Assembly: GCF_938045595.1 (NCBI RefSeq)
Contig: NZ_CALIBB010000001.1
Location: 1 to 5,794, forward strand
From: an uncultured Campylobacter sp.
GTDB taxonomy: Bacteria > Campylobacterota > Campylobacteria > Campylobacterales > Campylobacteraceae
Direction of reading: 5' to 3'
Length of the DNA: 5,794 nucleotides
The position numbers were made by a program, and so were the translations under genes. A model generated the notes under the pieces. It had not been told where the DNA came from, did no database searches, and was given only the letters and a program-made list of their open reading frames with translations. Positions 1-5,660 of the stretch are shown piece after piece (the first letter of the stretch is position 1; every line of letters begins with the position of its first letter).

Positions 1-262
1 CGCCGCTTATTTCAGAGATATCGTTTTTTAGGTCGTTTATGGCATCAAAAATGATTTTGGCTTTACTAGCATAAATTTTTCCCGCATGCGTAAGCGAAAT
101 GGGATTACTCGTGCGGTTAAAAAGCTGCGTTCCAAGCTCACGTTCCAGTGATAAAATGCTCTGTGATAGCGACGGCTGCGGGATTTTAAGTGCCTCGGCA
201 GCCTTAGTAAAGCTGCGGAATTCTGCTACTTTTAATACTAGCTCCATGCGATGCAAATTCAT
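1..262 (-). CDS. LysR-type transcriptional regulator, N-terminal part (cut by the window edge)
   Basis: The 87 residues visible form the DNA-binding end of a LysR-family regulator. They start MNLHRMELVL and carry the family's winged helix-turn-helix at about residues 16-50: the segments SFTKAAEALKI, SLSQSILSLE and RELGTQLFNR, followed by SLTHAG at 56-61. A helical linker begins after residue 65. The effector-binding domain lies beyond the left edge, so the inducer cannot be inferred. I chose the ATG at 260-262 because a strong Shine-Dalgarno sequence, GGAGAGG (complement of 267-273), sits four bases upstream; the next in-frame ATG (Met6) has no comparable site. The gene is transcribed away from mfrA across a roughly 140-bp shared region, the usual arrangement when a LysR protein controls itself and its divergent neighbour. 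Control of mfrABE is therefore plausible but is inference. Family assignment is firm; no more specific name is justified. Confidence 0.93.
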   Translation of the reverse strand, partial: MNLHRMELVLKVAEFRSFTKAAEALKIPQPSLSQSILSLERELGTQLFNRTSNPISLTHAGKIYASKAKIIFDAINDLKNDISEISG

Positions 263-309
263 TTAGCCTCTCCAATTGATAACTTAATTCTTATGAAATG
301 ATACACTAA

Positions 310-315
310 ATAATA
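310..315 (-). promoter_or_regulatory. Possible -10 element of the LysR gene
   Basis: Read on the minus strand this is TATTAT, matching five of six bases of TATAAT, and it would give a leader of about 40 nt before the ATG at 262. No convincing -35 box is present, which is common for Campylobacter sigma-70 promoters. A second, weaker candidate, TATCAT, lies closer to the gene (complement of 298-303). The region is so AT-rich that chance matches are likely. Confidence 0.25.
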
Positions 316-316
316 T

Positions 317-345
317 TTGACTTATGTTAAAAATGAAACTAAAAT
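317..345 (+). promoter_or_regulatory. Sigma-70-type promoter of the mfrABE operon
   Basis: TTGACT at 317-322 matches the -35 consensus in five of six positions. After exactly 17 bp comes TAAAAT at 340-345, a five-of-six -10 match. Transcription would start near 352, giving a leader of about 50 nt. The -10 box lies inside the left arm of the inverted repeat at 336-359, so a protein bound there would be expected to affect polymerase access. The -35 box abuts the LysR gene's candidate -10, so the two promoters are nearly back to back. Confidence 0.55.
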
Positions 346-359
346 TACGCTTTTAGTTT
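336..359. promoter_or_regulatory. Perfect 9-bp inverted repeat, candidate operator
   Basis: AAACTAAAA at 336-344 and its exact reverse complement TTTTAGTTT at 351-359 are separated by 6 bp. A related half-site on the right, TAAACT at 367-372, makes a second dyad with AGTTTA at 355-360, again with a 6-bp gap. The three half-sites cover the -10 box and the predicted transcription start. Because transcription should begin inside the repeat, a DNA operator is more likely than an RNA hairpin. The adjacent LysR protein is the obvious candidate binder, but the core does not show the classic T-N11-A spacing, so the binder is uncertain. Confidence 0.45.
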
Positions 360-393
360 AGAACTTTAAACTTAAGCTAAGAATTTCTCAAAT

Positions 394-400
394 GGAGAGG
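394..400 (+). promoter_or_regulatory. Shine-Dalgarno sequence that decides the mfrA start
   Basis: GGAGAGG here is followed by AAA and the ATG at 404. The upstream in-frame ATG at 392 overlaps this site and has no ribosome binding site of its own, so translation should start at 404. The same GGAGAGG heptamer precedes the divergent LysR gene. Confidence 0.75.
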
Positions 401-403
401 AAA

Positions 404-2284
404 ATGAGTGAATCAAATTTCAACAGACGCGATTTCTTAAAATCCGCCTGTATCAGCGTCGGCGCACTTAGCCTTAGCGGCTGCGTGGATACCGACAAGA
501 GTAAAAGCGCAGACGGCGGCAACGAAGGCGGCCTTCCTAGTGTGGACGTACTTATCATCGGCTCGGGAGGCGCGGGTCTGCGTGCAGCCGTAGCGGTAAG
601 AAAGAGCAATCCAAATCTTAGCGTCGTCGTAGCTACGAAGATGATGCCTTCGCGCAACGCCACCTGTATGGCGGAAGGCGGTATCAACGGCGTTACGAGT
701 TTCGCAAATGGCGATTCGTATAAACTCCACGCCTACGATACCGTAAAGGGCGGCGCATATCTCGTAGATCAGGACGCCGCGATTAAATTTTGCGAGCTTG
801 CGGGCCCTACGATTGCCGAGATGGATTACATCGGCACGCTGTTTTCCAGAAATGCTAGCGGCGGCGTGGATGGCAAAGAAAGCGGCGTCCCGGGCGGCGT
901 AGCACAGCGCTTTATGGGCGGCGCGTCTAAAAAACGATGCAACTACTCCGCCGATAAGACGGGTCATATCTTGATGCACGCCTGTTTTGACGATGCGGTC
1001 AGCAACGGCGTGAAATTTTTAATCGATCACGAGTTACTTGAGATCAGCGCTCCTGACGGCAAATGCGAGGGCGTCGTGCTTCGAAATATCCAAACCGGCG
1101 ATTTTTATCCGGTGCTTTGCAAAGCCTTGGTAATCGCAACGGGCGGATATACGAGGATGTTTTACAACCGCACCTCGGTGCCTTATATCGCTACCGGCGA
1201 CGGTATCGCGGCTGCGCTGCGCGCGGGTCTTGGATTTAGCGATCCGGAGATGGTGCAGTTTCATCCCACAGGCATCAAAAGCGGCGGCGCGCTCATTACC
1301 GAAGCTGCGCGAGGCGAGGGCGGATATCTGCTCAACAACAAAGGCGAGCGCTTTATGAAAAACTACCACGAAAAGATGGAGCTTGCGCCGCGTGACGTCG
1401 TAGCTCGCGCGATCGAAACCGAGATTCGCGAGGGTAGGGGCTACGGTGAGGGGCTCGGCGCATACGTGCTGCTTGACGTAAGACATCTTGGAAAAGATAA
1501 AATTTTAAAAGCCCTTCCTAAGATCAGACACACCGCCATTTTGTTTGAGGGCATCGATCTGATCGAGGAGCCGATTCCGATTCGTCCTACCGCTCACTAC
1601 TCGATGGGGGGCATTGAAGTCGCAAAATTTGACGATATGAGCACTAAAATTTCGGGGCTTTACACCGCGGGCGAAGCGTCTTGTATCTCGATTCACGGCG
1701 CAAACCGCTTGGGCGGAAATTCTTTAACCGACGCCGTCGTAACGGGCAAGCTCGCAGGGCTCGGCGCAGCGGATTACGCTGCAAAACAAAGCGGTTTTGG
1801 TGACGGTAAAAGAGCGAGCGAGCTGGCGCAAAAATGGCAGGCTAAATTTAAGCAGATCGCAAACGGCTCGGGCAAGGCAAACGAGATGTATGAGTTGCGC
1901 GAAGAGCTAGGCGCGCAGCTTTGGGACAATATGGGTATCTTTAGAACCGGCGAGAAGCTCGATCTGCTTTCGCAAAATTTAGAGGGCATTAAAGCGCGCT
2001 ACGACGAGCTGCATGTCGCGGATGCAAATCCGGTTATGAATACTGCATTTACCGATTATGTCGAGCTTGGAAATTTGATCCTGCTTGCGCGCTGTGCGTG
2101 TTTGGCTGCGCAAAAGAGGCTGGAAAGCCGCGGCGCGCATACCAGAGAGGACTATCCGAAGCGCGACGATAAAAATTTCTTAAAGCACAGTATCGTGACG
2201 ATGAACGACGCAGGCGAGCTAAGCTTGGGCTACAAAGAGGTCGTCGTTACGGAATTCTCTCTTGACGGAAGGAAACCTCAATGA
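404..2284 (+). CDS. mfrA: Methylmenaquinol:fumarate reductase, flavoprotein subunit A (periplasmic, Tat-exported)
   Basis: This 626-residue protein is the catalytic subunit of the non-classical, E-type fumarate reductase (formerly annotated SdhA), which reduces periplasmic fumarate with electrons from low-potential methylmenaquinol. A Tat signal starts the protein (NRRDFLK, 7-13), followed by a short hydrophobic stretch ending in LSGC at 24-27, which also fits a lipobox. The dinucleotide-binding motif GSGGAG is at 53-58. At the position that binds FAD covalently in classical FrdA/SdhA there is Ala86, not His. Active-site signatures are intact: HPTG (His287), ARGEGG (Arg303), PRD (Arg330), AHYSMGG (His398) and HGANRLGGNSL (431-441, Arg435). 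As I recall, the Wolinella succinogenes enzyme also has Ala86 and non-covalent FAD, and the Campylobacter jejuni homologue reduces mesaconate and crotonate too. The stop codon overlaps the mfrB start (ATGA). No succinate dehydrogenase role is expected. Confidence 0.94.
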   Translation: MSESNFNRRDFLKSACISVGALSLSGCVDTDKSKSADGGNEGGLPSVDVLIIGSGGAGLRAAVAVRKSNPNLSVVVATKMMPSRNATCMAEGGINGVTSFANGDSYKLHAYDTVKGGAYLVDQDAAIKFCELAGPTIAEMDYIGTLFSRNASGGVDGKESGVPGGVAQRFMGGASKKRCNYSADKTGHILMHACFDDAVSNGVKFLIDHELLEISAPDGKCEGVVLRNIQTGDFYPVLCKALVIATGGYTRMFYNRTSVPYIATGDGIAAALRAGLGFSDPEMVQFHPTGIKSGGALITEAARGEGGYLLNNKGERFMKNYHEKMELAPRDVVARAIETEIREGRGYGEGLGAYVLLDVRHLGKDKILKALPKIRHTAILFEGIDLIEEPIPIRPTAHYSMGGIEVAKFDDMSTKISGLYTAGEASCISIHGANRLGGNSLTDAVVTGKLAGLGAADYAAKQSGFGDGKRASELAQKWQAKFKQIANGSGKANEMYELREELGAQLWDNMGIFRTGEKLDLLSQNLEGIKARYDELHVADANPVMNTAFTDYVELGNLILLARCACLAAQKRLESRGAHTREDYPKRDDKNFLKHSIVTMNDAGELSLGYKEVVVTEFSLDGRKPQ

Positions 2285-3255
2285 AATTTATCATAGACCG
2301 CTTCGACGGAAGCAAAAATTATAAGCAAGCCTACGAGCTTAGTTTAGAGCAGATCAAAGGAAAGACTCTGCTTGGAGTTTTGCAATTTATTAAGCAAAAT
2401 TTAGACATCACTTTAAATTTTACCGCAGCGTGCCGTATGGCGATATGCGGAGCCTGTGCCGTGAGGGTAAACGGGCACTCATATCTTGCCTGCGATACCA
2501 AGATGGAGGCTCTGCTTGCGGAGTATGAGAACCCGGATAGCTTTACGATCTCGCCGCTAAATAATTTCCGAGTGATTTCGGATCTAGTGGTGGATTGGGA
2601 GCCTAGTATCGAGAATTTAAGAAAGATCAAACCGACCATTACGCCTAAGAAAGAATTTAGCGCCGATAAGGGCTGTAAACAAAGCCCGGAGCAGATGGAG
2701 CGCGTCAAAAAGCAGTGGGATTGTATCCTTTGCGGATGTTGCGCTAGCGAATGCAATAAACTTGGAGCCGATGCGAGCGATTATATGCAGCCTTTTGTTT
2801 TCACGCATGCTAACCGCGCCACGTTTGATTCAAGAAGCAGGGACGCTATGCCTCATCTAAAGCCTGCGGTGCTAAACGGATTATGGCTATGCGTACACTG
2901 CCAAGAGTGCGCCGATCGCTGCCCTAAAGGCATAAGCGCTCAAAGCGATATTACTGCACTTCGCGCTCTAGCGATGAAAAAAGGCTTAACCGCAGGAAGC
3001 GGTCCGGGCCACGCAGAGGCGTTCCTGCTAGATATCGTAGAGGGAAGCGGAAGATTAAACGAGATCAAGCTCGCTTTAAGAAGCGAAGGCGTATTTGCAA
3101 ATATGGGCAAGATGGACGTAGCGGCAAATTTGATGATGGCAGGCAAGATGAATCCTTTGCACGTATTCGGAGGCGAGGAGATCGAGGGACATGCAGGACT
3201 CGTTAAGATGATAGAGGCCGCACGCAAAGCTCAGGCTAGCGGCGAGATAGAATAA
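2281..3255 (+). CDS. mfrB: Methylmenaquinol:fumarate reductase, iron-sulfur subunit B
   Basis: This 324-residue protein relays electrons between the quinol-side subunit and the flavoprotein. The N-terminal ferredoxin domain binds [2Fe-2S] through Cys51, Cys56, Cys59 and Cys71. The C-terminal domain has two four-cysteine motifs: Cys148, 151, 154, 158, and Cys204, 207, 210, 214 followed by Pro-Lys-Gly. In classical SdhB/FrdB the second of these lacks one cysteine and holds [3Fe-4S]; here Cys207 fills that place, as in other E-type enzymes, so a second [4Fe-4S] is likely. An extension of about 100 residues follows the last cysteine, longer than in classical proteins. There is no signal peptide, so the protein probably crosses the membrane bound to MfrA through Tat. 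Its ATG overlaps the mfrA stop, and AAGGA at 2269-2273 provides the ribosome site, which implies translational coupling. Confidence 0.94.
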   Translation: MKFIIDRFDGSKNYKQAYELSLEQIKGKTLLGVLQFIKQNLDITLNFTAACRMAICGACAVRVNGHSYLACDTKMEALLAEYENPDSFTISPLNNFRVISDLVVDWEPSIENLRKIKPTITPKKEFSADKGCKQSPEQMERVKKQWDCILCGCCASECNKLGADASDYMQPFVFTHANRATFDSRSRDAMPHLKPAVLNGLWLCVHCQECADRCPKGISAQSDITALRALAMKKGLTAGSGPGHAEAFLLDIVEGSGRLNEIKLALRSEGVFANMGKMDVAANLMMAGKMNPLHVFGGEEIEGHAGLVKMIEAARKAQASGEIE

Positions 3256-3265
3256 GGAGGAGAGG

Positions 3266-4123
3266 ATGAATAACGAATTTGCATTTTTCCCGGGTTGCGT
3301 TTTAAGTCAAGCCGCAAAGGAATCTAAAATTTCACTTGAAGCGATCGCTCCGGTGCTGGGTATTAAACTTCACGAGATAAAAGGCTGGAGCTGCTGCGGG
3401 GCTAGTCAAGCTCAATGCGTCGATCCCATGGCAAGCCTAGTAGCCAATGCCAGAAACATCGCGCTAGCCGAGGGTATGAATATGCCTCTGCTAACTACCT
3501 GCTCCACCTGTATGCTAACTCTAACCAAGGCTAAACTTACTCTAGATAAGGGAGCCAAAAGCTATATCAATACCTTTTTAAAAGAGGGCGGCATGCAGTA
3601 TCAGGGAAGTACCGAGATTACGAGCCTGCTTTGGGTGCTATATCAAAGCTTAGATACATTAAAAGCTAAAGTCGTTAGACCGCTAACAAACTTAAAAGTA
3701 GCTCTATTTTACGGCTGCCATTCATTAAGACCGGAGCGCGAGCTTAAGAAAGAGAGCTCAACCAATCCAAAAAGCTTTGAAGCGGTAGTTAGCGCACTTG
3801 GTGCTCAGATAGTGCCTTTTGAAAAACGCCTTGATTGCTGCGGCTTTCACGCTAGCTATCCTGCGGTAAAATCGGTATCTAAAATGTCAAGCGAGATCGT
3901 AAATGACGCTGCCGAGCATGGAGCGGACGTCGTAGTTACCCCTTGTCCGCTATGTCAGATGCAGCTAGATATCTATCAGGAGCGATACCAAGAAGCGATG
4001 AACTCAAAGGCAAGAAAGCCGATCATCCACCTATCTCAGCTGGTAGGTCTTGCACTTGGGCTAAGCAACGAGCAGCTTGGGCTAAACATCAATATCCAAG
4101 ATGCAACGAGATTGGTAAGCTGA
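3266..4123 (+). CDS. mfrE: Methylmenaquinol:fumarate reductase, CCG-domain subunit E
   Basis: This 285-residue protein replaces the cytochrome b anchor of classical fumarate reductases and is thought to handle quinol and attach the complex to the membrane. It has two copies of the CCG domain (CX31-39CCGX35-36CXXC), shared with heterodisulfide reductase HdrB, TfrB and SdhE. The first uses Cys11, Cys43-Cys44-Gly45, Cys79 and Cys82; the second uses Cys151, Cys191-Cys192-Gly193, Cys227 and Cys230. All key cysteines are present. In the HdrB family such domains bind non-cubane iron-sulfur clusters; whether that holds here is inference. There is no transmembrane helix and no signal peptide, so export with MfrA is likely. 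The gene begins 10 bases after mfrB behind a near-perfect AAGGAGG (3254-3260), which suggests efficient translation, and it is the last gene of the operon. Confidence 0.93.
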   Translation: MNNEFAFFPGCVLSQAAKESKISLEAIAPVLGIKLHEIKGWSCCGASQAQCVDPMASLVANARNIALAEGMNMPLLTTCSTCMLTLTKAKLTLDKGAKSYINTFLKEGGMQYQGSTEITSLLWVLYQSLDTLKAKVVRPLTNLKVALFYGCHSLRPERELKKESSTNPKSFEAVVSALGAQIVPFEKRLDCCGFHASYPAVKSVSKMSSEIVNDAAEHGADVVVTPCPLCQMQLDIYQERYQEAMNSKARKPIIHLSQLVGLALGLSNEQLGLNINIQDATRLVS

Positions 4124-4144
4124 TCTTTGAGAAATTTCTAAAGA
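4124..4144 (+). terminator. Small AT-rich hairpin directly after mfrE
   Basis: The 21 bases right after the stop codon are nearly self-complementary: TCTTT at 4124-4128 pairs with AAAGA at 4140-4144, and AGAAATTTCT between them is itself a palindrome, with one bulged G at 4129. Only a short TTTAA follows. It is weak as an intrinsic terminator but well placed for ending or protecting the mfr transcript. Confidence 0.3.
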
Positions 4145-4150
4145 TTTAAC

Positions 4151-4223
4151 GGATGATTTTACAAAAATACTTCGCTGCGGCGCACAACATAGTGCGCCTT
4201 GTGAGTATTTCACAAAATCATCC
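4151..4223. repeat. 73-nt interrupted palindrome (large stem-loop)
   Basis: Three nested pairs of arms share one axis. The outer arms are GGATGATTTT (4151-4160) and its exact complement (4214-4223). The middle arms are AAATAC (4165-4170) and GTATTT (4205-4210). The inner arms are GGCGCAC (4179-4185) and GTGCGCC (4192-4198), around a 6-nt loop. The GC-rich core contrasts with the AT-rich surroundings. The bases AAC flank both outer ends (4148-4150 and 4224-4226), which might be a 3-bp target duplication or chance. There is no T-run after the right arm, so it is not a textbook intrinsic terminator on the plus strand. It could be a dispersed palindromic element, an mRNA 3' end stabiliser or a bidirectional terminator. 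Confidence 0.7.
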
Positions 4224-4277
4224 AACCTACGCTTACTTATTCTAAAATATTTTCCGCTACTATAAAATTCTTGGATG

Positions 4278-4328
4278 AAATTTCACTGCTTCGTAAATTT
4301 AACGCTTCATAAAATTTAATGCTTTCTC
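4278..4328. repeat. Degenerate 17-nt tandem repeat, three units
   Basis: AAATTT recurs at 4278, 4295 and 4312, exactly 17 nt apart, and each copy is followed by a variant of AACGCTTC (CACTGCTTC, AACGCTTC, AATGCTTT). A looser copy with TAATTTAACGTTTC lies at 4334-4347. The units are imperfect and AAATTT is a common word in this genome, so the repeat could be compositional; the regular spacing and the shared GCTT core argue for a real, decayed repeat. Confidence 0.4.
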
Positions 4329-4467
4329 CGCCGTAATTTAACGTTTCGCCCGCTGCACTAAATTTTAATCCGCCTTTTATTTTTAAATTTAAAACCTGCT
4401 AGACGATGAATAAATATAAAATTTTAATTAAATCTAATGAAATTTAAGGTGCATGAATTCTAAATTT

Positions 4468-4476
4468 TGATAGAAT
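4468..4476 (+). promoter_or_regulatory. Extended -10 promoter of hydA
   Basis: TGATAGAAT combines the TGN extension (4468-4470) with TAGAAT (4471-4476), a five-of-six -10 match, downstream of an AT-rich stretch. This is the typical form of Campylobacter sigma-70 promoters, which often lack a -35 box. Transcription would begin near 4483 and give a leader of about 30 nt, ending in the AGGAGG ribosome site at 4502-4507. Confidence 0.5.
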
Positions 4477-4512
4477 GCCATTTAAAAATATCCTAAATTT
4501 CAGGAGGACATT

Positions 4513-5658
4513 ATGGTTGATTTAGCTCAAATTTCGGCTAGACTTGATGCCGTTGAGCGTTTGCCGCAAATAAAAGCGGAGGAAAGCATACAAGAAAGGC
4601 TTAAGAGCAAGGGTTTTTCGCGCCGCGATTTTATGAAATGGAGCGGAGCGATGACCGCGATGCTAGGGCTCCCAGCCGCATTTGCGCCGAGCGTGGCGCG
4701 AGCTGCGGAGCTTGCGGATCGCTTGCCGGTGATCTGGCTTCATATGGCGGAGTGCACGGGCTGTAGCGAGAGCTTGCTACGCACCGATACGCCTACGATC
4801 GATAGCCTCATATTCGATTACATCAGCCTAGAATACCACGAGACGATAATGGCTGCCGCAGGCTGGCAAGCCGAGGAAAATTTAGAGGGCGCGATCGAAA
4901 AATACAAGGGGCGCTATATCTTGATGGTAGAGGGCGGAATTCCAAGCGGCGAGAATGAATTTTTCCTAACCGTGGGTCCTGAGGGCAAGAGCGGAGCTCA
5001 GCACTGCAAGCACGCTGCCGAAGGAGCTGCGGCGATATTTGCGATCGGCACCTGTTCGAGCTTCGGCGGTATCCAAGCCGCAGCTCCGAATCCGACCGGC
5101 GCCGTAGGTTTGGACAAAATCATAAACAAGCCCGTCATCAACGTCCCGGGCTGTCCGCCTAGCGAAAAAAATATCGTCGGCAACGTGCTAAATTTCATCC
5201 TTTTCGGCACGCTTCCAAGCCTTGACGTTTATAACCGACCTAAATGGGCTTACGGGCTGCGCATCCACGATCTGTGCGAGCGCCGCGGACATTTCGACGC
5301 GGGCGAGTTTGTAGAAAGCTTCGGCGATGCGGGCGCGAAGGACGGATATTGCCTTTATAAAGTAGGCTGCAAGGGCCCTTATACGTTTAATAACTGCTCG
5401 CGCGAGCGCTTCAACTCCCACACTAGCTGGCCGGTACAGGCGGGTCACGGCTGTATAGGCTGCTCGGAGCCTGATTTTTGGGATCATATGGGACCTTTTG
5501 AAGAGCCTTTGGCGGATCGCCTTTACGAAAGCGTTTTCGGCGGGCTCGGCGCTGATGCTACCGCTGATAAGATAGGTGTCGGAATTTTAGCGATCACGGG
5601 TGTTGCGGTAGCGGCACACGCGGCGATTGCGTCATTTAAGAAAGATAAAGGGGAATAA
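4513..5658 (+). CDS. hydA: [NiFe] uptake hydrogenase small subunit, Tat-exported, membrane-anchored
   Basis: This 381-residue protein carries electrons from the [NiFe] site of HydB through three iron-sulfur clusters toward the membrane. A long polar leader precedes the Tat motif SRRDFMK (36-42), a hydrophobic stretch, and a cleavage site after ARA near residue 64. The proximal [4Fe-4S] uses Cys81, Cys84, Cys181 and Cys214. The distal [4Fe-4S] uses His252, Cys255, Cys280 and Cys286. The medial [3Fe-4S] uses Cys295, Cys314 and Cys317. The two extra proximal cysteines of oxygen-tolerant enzymes are replaced by Gly83 and Gly186, so this is a standard, oxygen-sensitive group 1 hydrogenase like that of Wolinella. 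A C-terminal helix (about 354-375) anchors it with the cytochrome b subunit. AGGAGG lies five bases before the ATG, and hydB follows two bases after the stop. Confidence 0.96.
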   Translation: MVDLAQISARLDAVERLPQIKAEESIQERLKSKGFSRRDFMKWSGAMTAMLGLPAAFAPSVARAAELADRLPVIWLHMAECTGCSESLLRTDTPTIDSLIFDYISLEYHETIMAAAGWQAEENLEGAIEKYKGRYILMVEGGIPSGENEFFLTVGPEGKSGAQHCKHAAEGAAAIFAIGTCSSFGGIQAAAPNPTGAVGLDKIINKPVINVPGCPPSEKNIVGNVLNFILFGTLPSLDVYNRPKWAYGLRIHDLCERRGHFDAGEFVESFGDAGAKDGYCLYKVGCKGPYTFNNCSRERFNSHTSWPVQAGHGCIGCSEPDFWDHMGPFEEPLADRLYESVFGGLGADATADKIGVGILAITGVAVAAHAAIASFKKDKGE

Positions 5659-5660
5659 TC

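Larger units (their letters stand above)
4124..4512. other. 389-bp AT-rich spacer between mfrE and hydA
   Basis: No protein gene with a start codon and ribosome site could be supported on either strand. Contents from left to right are the small hairpin after mfrE, the 73-nt palindrome at 4151-4223, a minus-strand stretch open for 53 codons without an ATG (4240-4398), 17-nt degenerate repeats (4278-4328) with further AAATTT words at 4360 and 4385, and the hydA promoter region. It separates two transcription units rather than joining one long operon. Confidence 0.7.

Noticed and set aside
392..403. Earlier in-frame ATG for mfrA adding four residues (MERK)
   Set aside because: It overlaps the GGAGAGG ribosome site that serves the ATG at 404 and has no such site upstream; the start at 404 also puts the FAD-position alanine at residue 86, as in the Wolinella protein.
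437..979. 180-codon open frame on the minus strand inside mfrA
   Set aside because: Antisense to a well-conserved gene, no ribosome site and no recognisable domain; long antisense frames are expected in GC-richer genes.
1034..1486. 150-codon open frame on the minus strand inside mfrA
   Set aside because: Antisense shadow over the fumarate reductase active-site motifs, which are clearly coding in the other strand.
404..4123. Classical succinate dehydrogenase operon (sdhABC)
   Set aside because: There is no cytochrome b anchor gene, the A subunit has a Tat signal and lacks the FAD-linking His, and the third gene is a two-CCG-domain protein; these fit the MfrABE type.
3943..4149. 68-codon plus-strand frame overlapping the end of mfrE
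   Set aside because: It lies in another frame over the second CCG domain and its content shows no domain; no ribosome site precedes it.
4151..4223. tRNA or other known structured RNA
   Set aside because: The fold is one long interrupted stem, with no cloverleaf, CCA end or anticodon arm.
4278..4390. CRISPR array
   Set aside because: Units are about 17 nt, imperfect and without unique spacers of constant length; there are no cas genes in the window.
4753..5070. Oxygen-tolerant hydrogenase with six-cysteine proximal cluster
   Set aside because: Both extra cysteine positions are glycine.
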